A program made the translations under genes and the position numbers. A stretch of 64,000 bases of DNA from Channa striata (taxonomy: Eukaryota > Chordata > Actinopteri > Anabantiformes > Channidae): positions 2,430,501-2,494,500 of the forward strand of contig CM065176.1 in NCBI GenBank assembly GCA_033026295.1. The letters are read 5' to 3'. The notes beneath the pieces are model-generated. The model was not told the origin of the DNA. It saw nothing but the letters and a program-made list of their open reading frames with translations, and searched no databases. Positions 39,460 through 48,807 of this stretch are shown here, one piece after another (positions within the stretch are counted from its first letter, which is position 1; each line of letters begins with the position of its first letter).

Positions 39460-39507
<48 letters not shown>
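39430..39507. repeat. CAG then CA microsatellites
   Basis: A short CAG run (39430-39446) is followed by a 47-bp CA run (39461-39507). On the minus strand it makes a Leu/Val-rich frame that is an artefact of the repeats. It lies in bcar1 intron 1 about 270 bp past the exon 1 donor. Confidence 0.9.
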
Positions 39508-39508
<1 letters not shown>

Positions 39509-39654
39509 ATCAGCTGTGCGGACGTGCTGACAGGCCGGGCCTGCTGCGAGGACCTGCCATGGTCGCCGCTTCATTCCACTTGGATCGGGATCGAGTGATC
39601 CAACAGTGTGTCCGTATTGGAGGGGGGCAAGGTGCGTTCAAGTCCAGCTCGCTC

Positions 39655-39712
39655 TGTGTGGGTGTGTGTGTGTGTCTGTGTGTGTGTGTGTGTGTGTGTT
39701 TGAGTGTGTGTA
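39655..39712. repeat. TG microsatellite beside bcar1 exon 1
   Basis: An imperfect TG run of about 58 bp begins about 60 bp inside intron 1, directly downstream of the exon 1 donor on the minus strand. Confidence 0.9.
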
Positions 39713-39773
39713 TAACAGGGTGTGTGCCGGTCCAGCTGCTTCCTCGGACAGACGTCCGTGCGGTCATACTTAC

Positions 39774-39785
39774 GGGGACAGACAT
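39774..39785 (-). CDS. bcar1: bcar1 first coding exon (MSVP)
   Basis: The minus strand reads ATG TCT GTC CCC then GTAAGTATG, a strong donor, inside the CpG-rich block. The four codons end in phase 0 and would join exon 2 to give Met-Ser-Val-Pro followed by NVLAKALFDN. Mammalian p130Cas also has a four-residue first coding exon before the same Asn-Val-Leu-Ala-Lys start, so length and phase fit exactly. The exon is tiny and the call rests on position, CpG context, phase and donor; no in-window alternative fits as well. The SH3 Phe then becomes residue 12. Confidence 0.7.
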
Positions 39786-40224
39786 CTTGCGGCACGACGT
39801 CTCCTCGGCTGCTGGCTTGAACACGCACGTTGTCGTTGTCACGGACCCTCCGGTGTCAGTGGTCCTGGATCCACACCATGTCGAGCTCCGGCGCGGAGCC
39901 CGGCGTCCAGCTGTAGTCGCGGGAAGAAGTGTGCGCGCCGTTCCTGTCCTGAAGCTTCGGTTAAAAAAAAACTGCAGGCGACCGATTCGCGGGGTCCGGC
40001 TCCGTCCAGCGTCCTACCGACGGGTCTGTGCCGTCGGAGAGCACCGCCTCTGCCGCTGCCTGCCGTCGTCCTTGCACACGGCTGATCCGGTCCTGCCTTA
40101 AAGGGACCGTGCCACTCCGAGCGCGCGGAATTCCGACGCTCCCCGACACACCTGATGATTCCGCCCCGGTGCTGTGAGACGAGCCCGTGCGTGTTCGACC
40201 GCATCCACCCAGGGTCACCGACAA

Positions 40225-40292
40225 TGTCACACATTCCACGGGGGTTTGAACCCCCAGCTGCAGCACTAACCGCTCTACCAGCGGGACGCCGA
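40225..40292 (-). repeat. tRNA-like SINE head fragment
   Basis: The minus strand has an A-box-like 'tggtagagcggttagtgc' and a B-box-like 'gggttcaaaccccc'. The acceptor-stem pairing and anticodon arm of a real tRNA are absent. It resembles the head of family-2 fish SINEs. Confidence 0.45.
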
Positions 40293-41988
40293 TTCTGGAA
40301 AACGTGGCACACGTTCGATTTGATAAAGCACAACGTTATCACCACCTGGTGGTTTAATAGAGAACCAAATGAGGGATTTGGGATTTGTCAGCTCAGTTTT
40401 ATTAAACCCTCAACATGTTTTGTCATACTTTTGTAAAAATGACACTTCGAACGCTGTTGAATTAACGACTGTTTTCATCAAGGCCAAGGTTTTCACTTTG
40501 ACTTGAAACTTCAATGTCTACACGTTGTTATTTTCACATTATTAGTATCATCATTATCATTAGTAGTAGTAATAATTAGTTGTTGTGTTCTAAATCCAGC
40601 GCTTAACATCTATCGTTCAGGTCGGACAGAGGAGCTCAGTGTGTTGACCAGCAGAAGCAGCAGAGGCTTCAAATTCTTCGTGTTAGCTGACGAACTTTGG
40701 CTTCTCTTCTCACGACCTATAACCTCTCAGAGAAAACGAACACAGACAAACATCACAGGCCTTTTCTCACATGTCAAATCAGAATCACAACACAGAGGTT
40801 TCCACAGCAGGTCGCGTTAATGAAGTTCCCCAGTTCCAACATTTCACCAAACCACGACGACACACGCTGCGGAAATGTTGTTTCTCAACACAGACGAGCT
40901 GTGGAGCACGTGCAGTCTACATGAGTCTACTTGTAAAACGTGCAGGTGACAGTACAGCTCTGCATCGATCAGCCGCAACATTAAACCCCCCGGTGGGATT
41001 ACTCTTTCCCACACAGTCTTCGACCTGGCTGATCCGTTTTTATCGTGTGACTTTCCAGAGTATCTAAAACTAAAATAGTCAAAACCCTGACAATGACACA
41101 TCACTAGCTCCATGTTGAAATGGAAAACCCCCTTGGACTATTACGTAAACCAACTGAAACACGTGTTTCATTGATGTACACGTCTGACAGAATGCGGCCG
41201 AACGGCTCCTTCCACCGTCATTAGATATGACCCTCTGCTGGGATATTGTGTGCAGTTTTAGTCTCTGCTACAATAATGCAAATGCTATTCCAGGCCCCAG
41301 ACAAGAACAAAACCACGGCAAACCACTGCGCCACGACAAGCTGCGAGGATTATCCCACCACGTGTCTCTCTGTGTGTAGGTGCTTTAATAACGGATCACA
41401 GGCTGTTTCGGCAGCTCGTTCTGTTCAGCATCCACTGTGTTACTTACATACCACCTTCTCCGGGCCCTGCACACAACCGCAGAGGTAACACACACATTCA
41501 AGCGTCCAGCATCATAGCTTGGAAGGGAATGATCGTTGAACACACAGGCCAAAAAAAAGAAAAACTTTATTTCCATAAAGAAAGAGGAGCAGCTATAAGG
41601 TGTCTAAGTGTCACAAACCCTGGGACACTTTTTAAATATCAAAATTGGATTCTTTTAGTCATAATTATGTGCATGTCCCTAAAGAATTCTCCACTCCCTC
41701 TTCAGTGTGGTTAGGGTTCCTTCCTTCGAGCTCGAGTCCTCCACCAGAGGCCTGGGAGCTTGAGGGTCCTGCGCAGTATCTCAGCTGTTCCTAAGACTGC
41801 ACTCTTGTGGACAGAGATCTCAGATCTCTTCCAGGTTGTTCCTGGAATCTGCTCGATCCACTCTCATTTATCACTTCCTGTCTTCCAGCCTGGGCGTTAA
41901 ACCCCCCCAGCATTATGAATCGGCACAGGGACAACTCATACCTTCACCTTCACTCCTGTTCTTTCTTCCTGACATTGAGATTACCACA
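40293..41988. other. Intergenic between bcar1 and cfdp1, no gene seen
   Basis: No recognised gene. Short plus-strand frames around 41246-41714 have no domain. The region upstream of the bcar1 CpG block may hold regulatory sequence that I cannot identify. Confidence 0.45.
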
Positions 41989-41990
41989 TA

Positions 41991-43444
41991 CAGTGAGGGA
42001 AAAAATTATTTGAACCCCAGATGATTTTGTAAGTTTGCCCACTAACAAAAAAAATTATCAGTCTATAATTTCTATGGTAGGTTTATTTGAACAGTGAGAG
42101 ACAACAATGACAAAAAAATCCAGAAAAATGCATTTCAAAAAAAGTTAGAAATTAATTTGCATTTCCATGAAGGAAATAAGTATTTGATCCCTTTGAAAAA
42201 CGTGCTTTAGTACTTGGTGGCAAAACCTGTGTTGGCAATCTGTTGGGGTGGAATGTTGGAGGTCAGCCATTTCTTGTAGTTTTGCACACATCTCAGGGGG
42301 GATTTTGGCCCAGTCCTCCACAGATTTTCTATGGGATTAAGGTCTGGAGACTGACTAGGCCACTCAATGACCTTAATATGCTTCTTCTTGAGCCAATCCT
42401 TTGTTGCCTTGGCCATGTGTTTTGGATCATTGTCGTGCTGGAATACCCAACCACGACCCATTTTCAATGCCCTGACTGAGGGAAGGAGGTTCTCACCCAA
42501 CATTTGACAGTACATGGCCCCATCCATCCTCCCTTTGATGCTGTGCAATTGTCCCGTCCCCTTGGCAGAAAAACACCCCCAAAGCATAATGTTTCCACCT
42601 CCATATTTGACGGTGGGGACGGTGTTTTGGGAGTCATAGGCAGCATTCCTCCTCCTCCAAACACGGCGAGTTGAGTTGATGCCAAAGAGCTCGATTTTGG
42701 TCTCATCTGACCACAACACTTTCACCCAGTCTTTCTCTGAATCAGTCAGATGTTCAGTGGCAAACTTCAAACGGGCCTGTAGATGGGCTTTCTTGAGCAG
42801 GGGGACCTTGCGGGCACAGCAGGATTTCAGTCCTTCACGGCGTAGTGTGTTACCAACTGTTTTCTGGTGACTATGGTCCCAGCTGCCTTGAGATCATTGA
42901 CATGTTCCTCCCGAGTGGTTCTGGGCTGATTCTGCACCGTTCTCATTATCATTGAAACTCCACGAGGTGAGATCTTGCATGGAGCTCCAGACCAAGGGAG
43001 ATTGGCAGTTAATTTATGTTCCTTCCATTTGCGAATAATTGCACCAACTGTTGTCACCTTCTCACCCAGCTGCTTGGCGATGGTCTTGTAGCCCATTCCA
43101 GCCTTGTGTAGGTCCACAATCTTGTCCCTGACATCCTTGGAAAGCTCTTTGGTCTTGGCCATGGTGAAGAGTTTGGAATCTGGATTGATTGATTGCTTCT
43201 GTGGACAGGTCTCTTTTATACAGATAACGAGCTGAGAGGGCTGCCAATGTCAGCTCGTTACCTGTATAAGATCCACCTGGGAGCTAGAGATCTTGCTGAC
43301 GCATAGGGGATCAAATACTTATTTCCTTCATGGAAATGCAAATTAATTTATAACTCTTTTAAAGAAATTATAGACTGATCATTTCTTTGTTAGTGGGCAA
43401 ACTTACAAAATCAGCTGGGGTTCAAATAATTTTTTCCCTCACTG
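41991..43444 (-). mobile_element. Tc1-like (DD34E) transposon, full-length ends
   Basis: A 1454-bp element is flanked on both sides by TA (41989-41990 and 43445-43446), the Tc1/mariner target duplication. Long terminal inverted repeats of about 200 bp begin cagtgagggaaaaaattatt. Shared inner blocks include 'ggggttcaaataat' at the ends and 'gatcaaatacttatttcctt' at the inner border. The body holds one transposase gene on the minus strand, now broken. The ends are well conserved, so the copy could be recognised by a transposase supplied elsewhere. Confidence 0.95.
42207..43162 (-). pseudogene. Tc1-like transposase, frameshifted and internally deleted
   Basis: The N-terminal part (43162 to about 42865) carries the paired helix-turn-helix DNA-binding domain ('MAKTKELSKDVRDKIVDLHK', then 'GYKTIAKQLG'). 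A one-base deletion around 42863-42866 shifts the frame, and the first reading frame stops at 42827. The C-terminal part (to the stop at 42207) holds the DDE catalytic core: Asp in VLWSDETKIELFG, Asp in FQHDNDPKH and Glu in SPDLNPIENLW. Shortly after the Glu, near 42315, a further deletion joins the core to the terminal 'NYKKWLTS...GFATKY' segment with part of the usual tail missing. No active enzyme is predicted. Confidence 0.92.
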
Positions 43445-43446
43445 TA

Positions 43447-43734
43447 TGTTGCTACAACCTTGGTCTTTTGTTTGTCCACCTCTTTTATGTCTGTTTGGTT
43501 TTCCATTATCCCTTTGTCAGTCTGTGTCTGGAGATCCCATTGAATCATCTTAGCTTCATACTCCACCACCTTTTAAAGTGTGTCCCATTTTGATTTTGAG
43601 ACCTGCAGCCCGTTTTCAGCACAGATGGTCCTGTACACTACGCCAGCCACTTGGTTGTAGAGCTCCATGTATGCCCTGCCTACTGGCATCACATGTCCCG
43701 CTGCTACGTGTGGACTGTCTCAGGGGCGACTGTG
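43447..43734. other. Intergenic, no gene seen
   Basis: Short intergenic segment between the Tc1 element and a SINE fragment; nothing recognised. Confidence 0.4.
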
Positions 43735-43850
43735 GTTGTTCACATGTCGAAGTGTCCTTGGGCAAGACACTGAACCCCCACTTGGTTTCTCTCAGTGAGT
43801 GTTGGCCAGCTGCAGAGCAGCTCCCCCATCGGTGTGTGAGGAGACCCTGA
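43735..43850 (+). repeat. Fish SINE (family 2) fragment
   Basis: Contains 'gttcacatgtcgaagtgtcc', then 'ttgggcaagacactgaaccc' and 'gcagctcccccatcggtgtg', the same order as at 22.07 and 62.04 kb. Both ends are truncated. Confidence 0.75.
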
Positions 43851-45050
43851 CCTTGTATTCAGAGCATGTTCTTGTGCTGCCGAGATTGGTGTCTTGTTGC
43901 TGTCTTTCAGTCCAGCTTTGTCCAGTCACGTCATCCTTCCATGATGTTTCCTACTCTTCTCTCTCGCTCCCATGCTTTGTGCTGCCTAAGGTTTTCACTA
44001 AGCACATCATCACTTAGGACCATCTTCCTGATGTATCCCCAGATCTTTGTTTCATCCCAGATGCGGTTCTGTCTATCTGTTTATCGGTAACCACTGCTGG
44101 TGATGATCTGGCAGACAGAGCATCTCCTTGTTAACCACGTGTGAGGTACAGAGTCGTAGGCAATCAAAGCAATGCGCAGGTTGATATCTGTGGTTGTGCA
44201 GTCTCATAGGACTGGTTTATCTAAAAGTAGCTGATGCTGATGCCTTAGATGTTACTACCGATTCCTGTCTGGGACCCACTCGTGACTTTTTTGTTTTAAA
44301 TCTCATTAGTCAGTAGAAACGCAGGTAGCATAGGGTGGGTGAGTGGTTGGGTTGGTCAGATAGGTAGATAGATAAGATAATTTGATTCATTGGTTACAAT
44401 GCAGAAAAATTAGGATTCTTTCCCTTATGAACACAAAACTAATTATTGCTTATGGTTTCATAATGTTGCCTTGATTAGACAGTTGGAGAATGTAACACAA
44501 AGTATCTACAGTTGCAAAAGAGCAGTGTGGGATTTAAAACATGCATTTAAAAATGCATATAATATATAAACTGGCATTTTACATTTTTATAATGAAGAAA
44601 ATGCATTTAACATGGGAAACCTCACAGGGAACTGTATAATCTTATAGTCAGGGCTTAGATACTTACGTTCATTGGTCTGTCAAATCAAAAATAGATTCAA
44701 ATCAAATTGTCCATGTTTGGTGTTTTCACTTTGGTCCAAAATAAATGACTGATGACTGATATGGATTAAATCACTTTTATACTGAGGCCTTTCAGTGACC
44801 CCTCCTGTCCTGTGTAATCCTGTTACTTCACCCATTTATAATTTTTTTCATGTTTTTGTCACTGTACAGTAACAGACATGTAAACCATGTAAAACACCAT
44901 GTAAAAAAAACAATATTAAAGGAATAGCAGATGATCAGTGCAAAATAATATAAATGATGGTGGTGAAAACAACTGATGACTGACATGGAGACAATTCCGT
45001 TTCATATCTAGGCTAACTCAATTAATGGTGCATCAGACATAAAACAATCT
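43851..45050. other. Intergenic, no gene seen
   Basis: AT-rich sequence with a short GATA-type run (about 44360-44380). No exon, RNA gene or transposon end was recognised. It lies 3' of cfdp1. Confidence 0.4.
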
Positions 45051-45053
45051 GTG

Positions 45054-45059
45054 TTTATT
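45054..45059 (-). promoter_or_regulatory. Candidate cfdp1 polyadenylation signal
   Basis: The minus strand reads AATAAA about 1.1 kb past the cfdp1 stop codon. A variant ATTAAA lies nearer at 45350-45355. I saw no canonical AATAAA between the stop and these two, so either may end the transcript. Confidence 0.35.
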
Positions 45060-46110
45060 GGATGTTGATTATTTACATGAATAAACAGAAGTGTATCAAG
45101 ACTCCACATTGAAACTAACATGAAATCTTCCTCCTTGTATCTCCCCACGTCCATAGCTAGGACAGAGTACACGTACCTGAGGGACAAGGCCGAAGTCAGC
45201 CAGTCAATCTGTGTTGTCATGCTCTAACATAAGGGTGAAGACACAGTTTTGATTGATTGCACCACTACCGTGATATTGATCAGTATGACAGTGATCTGTA
45301 CAGTGTTTATAGACAGCTGATAGTCACCTGAAAGGACGAGGGCATTACTTTTAATTTCAGTGATGGGCAGCGTGTTAGTGTTCAATGTTGGTTTAACCAG
45401 TAGTGATGTATTTTTCTTCATTACAACCAAATGTTAGTACTAATTTTACAAACCAACAGTAGAGACACATCTTCATAAAGAGTCGTCACTCACAGCGTTC
45501 ACCCTCTATTGGGTAATTAAGGTCCTGATGCGATTAATGCATCTTTTAAAATGTTCTGTAGGGTTTTAAGAATAAATCAGATGTTATAGTAAAAATGTCA
45601 CACAATACTAAATGTGAGTACCACAGCGAATGGAGGTGAGAGCCTCCAAACCTGTCATGCTTATAATTGTGGGGCTGAAGTCAGAGGGTTTTAGTGATGC
45701 CATGCTTCCCAGAGCTCAGCTATCAACTTAGTAAGGCCAATGTTATAATTTCCAACAGAAGTAATGGGCAAAAATAAAACTACAAACAAAAGACCAACGT
45801 TATAATAAGACAGAGTCATTATTTAAAGCCCAGACCTAAATCAGCCCCTTGAGGAAGTAGGACAGGCAAGGATGAACTCACTTCCCAAAAATGTCCTTGA
45901 TGTGAAGGTTTCAAACTCTAATTGCTTCTCACAAGAATGGCAGTAGTGGAACACTCAACACCCTGCCATTACACAAAATCAGCCTAATAATATCCCTCTC
46001 CTAAAATAGACCTGAGCCACAGGCTCAGTTTGAGCTGCCTTCACTGGAGGAACAGCAACTCTGTCATTAGAGAGGGAAAAAGCAAGATACACAAGTCTGA
46101 ACATCTGTTC

Positions 46111-46115
46111 GTGTG

Positions 46116-46147
<32 letters not shown>

Positions 46148-46155
46148 CGTGCGTG
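46111..46155. repeat. TG/CA microsatellite in cfdp1 3' UTR
   Basis: An imperfect GTGTGCGTG-type run begins about 14 nt after the cfdp1 stop codon, so it should be transcribed as a CA-rich tract at the start of the 3' untranslated region. Confidence 0.9.
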
Positions 46156-46168
46156 CTTTCAGTCTGTG

Positions 46169-46259
46169 TCATTGTTTCATGTTGCTCAGTCGCACTGCTT
46201 TTTCTAGCTCAAACTGCCGATGGTCAACTCGCTCCAAGAAGTTCTTCCGCTCCACATAC
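46169..46259 (-). CDS. cfdp1: cfdp1 exon 7 (terminal)
   Basis: The acceptor gtgtgtctag ends at 46260. The exon encodes the end of the BCNT-C domain, YVERKNFLERVDHRQFELEK and then AVRLSNMKQ, with stop TGA at 46169-46171. The first base completes the Gly codon split with exon 6. Confidence 0.95.
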
Positions 46260-48774
46260 CTAGACACACACACACGCACACACACACAAAGAGAACATTA
46301 GCCACACTTTTCTCATCACAAGTACGGACACAATGACACACACAAACGCAAAAACGTTGGCCTAGTTGTGAAGACGTTCAGCCCTTTATTCTAATCACTA
46401 AAGCTAAATGTAAATCTGACTTTATTCTTATAACCTCGAGGCCCAATCAGCTCTTTGAAGGTGAGGACGGGACAAAATGTCGTCATAATGATGAACAGAA
46501 ATCAGCTGCCATGCTTTGCTTGGTTGGAGGTTAGTGCATGCTAACTATGGCGTCGGAGTCTGCTTGTGTCACCGAATGACAATGAAGCAGCTAGCCTGAT
46601 TTCCCTGGGGCTGCGACTTTACCATTGGCTTCCTCTCTCAGTTTCCACTCACTGTTCTCTGGCTGCTGCACCGCTGGGCCAGCTGACTTTTTACTGTAGG
46701 ATGAAACAGTCACCAATATGCAGAGCAGATTAATAGTCTATATAAGAAGAAACAGCTGCTAGTTCTCAGTAACCTATAAAGCTGAAAATAGCTCAGTGGC
46801 ACCAGTGTTTAGAACAGTGACAGCTAGTTTATTAGCCATCCTTCTGAATTCAGCTGAGCTTATCAGTGTATTTATATTCTCCAACCACTAGATGGACGCC
46901 TAATTACAGCCCATCTGGTGCGGCTTCATATTGTGTATACAGACACAAAACCACAGATGTTTGGGACAGTTTTGCAAAAGCCAAAAACAGATATCACAAT
47001 ATTGTCCCTGTTTTATGAAGTCCCAGAGAAGAGCATTAATAAGACCATCGATAACAAAAGCCGTGAAATGGCTGGTTTTGCCAATGTCTGTCCAGTTTAT
47101 TTTCCGTTGGTTAAATTCAAGCCACCAGCTGCTTCTTTTGGTGGGACCTGATTGGAAACACCTATATGTAGCCTCCACACAGAAACAAGATGATAGAGAA
47201 TATACCCAGCCTCACTAACCACTGTTGGCTCATTCTCAGCCCCATGTTAATCTCACAAATAATAGGAGGGAACTAGGAGGTTCTAAACCAACTAACGTGG
47301 CCTCTGTTTGCTTCACACACTGGAGTATCTTAAAACTTCGATATGTGATGTGACTGAGGCTGACTAACGTTACAGCAGCTGCCACTGGCCCAGTGTTTAT
47401 GAATTTGTGAATGATCCTTTACACGGCAGTGGCTCAAGAGCTGGACTGGATCGGCTTGTGGATCGTAACTGCCACACTGTAGAATTGTATTTTGCATACA
47501 GATGAGATTTTTTGTACTTTACCCTAATTCTAGCTCAGAAGTTTAGAAGATTTCATATGTTGATAAGTAGTATTTGCACTTTGCTGCTTACTTTGCTGCT
47601 CATTTGGTTGTCTTTGTAATCATAAATTAGAATTAAACTTAATCATACTGAAGGTCCATCAACACAAAAACTACAAATCATATATATTTGTACTGACAGA
47701 AAGGCATGTTGTCCCTTCCTCGATAAAGTCGTAAAAATATTTGTAACTTCAAAGTCAAAGCAGCCCTGACACAGTCTCTTACCCGTGTCTGCCTCTGTTG
47801 TGGATGGCCAGCTCCTCTGTGATTCCTTCCTCGGACTTAAAAGCATCCCAGTCCATCTTAGACTTTTCCAACGTGCTCATCTTCTGTTTCTTTCCCCCGA
47901 TTCGACTCAGGATGCTAGACATGCCTGCTGACCGCTTGCTGCTACAAACACAAGACACACATGAATTTGATAGATTTCTACAACGTAAGGCAATTTGTAA
48001 GTGAAGGATTTCACTACTTTTTGTAGTGAACACAATCACAGCCTGGTCCTCTCAGTCAAAGTGAACAAAACTAGAATTACTCTAACTCACCTAGAATTAA
48101 TAGCAACACATCACATAATTCCAATAGTGACAAAGGGATTAGTCACCGGGAGACACAAGAGACAGCTGTGGATGACAACAGCAGCTTTTTATTTTTGGTT
48201 TAATAATGTAACAGTGATTGTAAATGTTGCCTTCATAAAGAAAGGGATACCACCACTAGTAACAAGGGGGCAGCTGTAAAATGCTTTATTTCTCTGCTCG
48301 TGTCTAATATAATGTGAAAGAACCTGTCATCAGTTTGTTTATAATATCAGTTTGTTCCTGAATTTGTCTAAAACGTTAAAGACAGGAGTCCCACTTTCCT
48401 CTCCTATAAAAGCCTTTGTTCTTATAGTGGCTAGAAATAGAACACGTGAGTACATAACCCAGACAAGCTGTCAAGGCAGATCAATGACAAGGTGAATGTC
48501 CAGCTCTGACAATCCATGTTTCCCACATCCTTTGGAGTTTCATTTAGCCATTTGTTAGCAATTGTTGTAACTGCCATGTGAGGTTAGGATTTCACACGTG
48601 TGAATATCAAGATAAGCACAGAGCCACAAAAAAACATTTAAAGATGTAGTTGATTTAATACACACTGGGCCAGCATCCGTCTAACTACTGAAGCATGTGA
48701 TTCATGATTCTGTTTGCATAATGGCCCACTCTGTAGAGAGGATGGAATGACAAGCTGCTAATGTAATGTCCCAC

Positions 48775-48807
<33 letters not shown>

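Larger units (their letters stand above)
39550..40200 (-). promoter_or_regulatory. bcar1: CpG-rich promoter block of bcar1
   Basis: CpG dinucleotides are dense here (especially 39735-39960 and 39975-40150), whereas the flanks are CpG-poor. The block contains the candidate first coding exon and lies at the 5' end of the gene. No TATA box was seen at a suitable distance, as expected for a broadly used CpG-island promoter. The transcription start cannot be fixed from sequence alone. Long frames through this block on both strands (such as 39839-40345) reflect GC content and are not genes. Confidence 0.65.

Noticed and set aside
39278..39574. Minus-strand frame with a Leu-rich then hydrophobic stretch, looking like a membrane protein
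   Set aside because: The Leu and Val/Cys runs come from the CAG and CA microsatellites. There is no start context or domain, and it lies within bcar1 intron 1.
40225..40292. Possible tRNA gene on the minus strand (A- and B-box-like motifs)
   Set aside because: No seven-pair acceptor stem, no proper anticodon arm and too short a spacing. It is better explained as a SINE head.
39839..40345. 168-residue minus-strand frame over the CpG block
   Set aside because: High GC content lowers stop frequency there. The sequence is Arg/Gly/Pro-rich with no domain, and overlapping frames on the other strand are just as long. It is a promoter, not a coding region.
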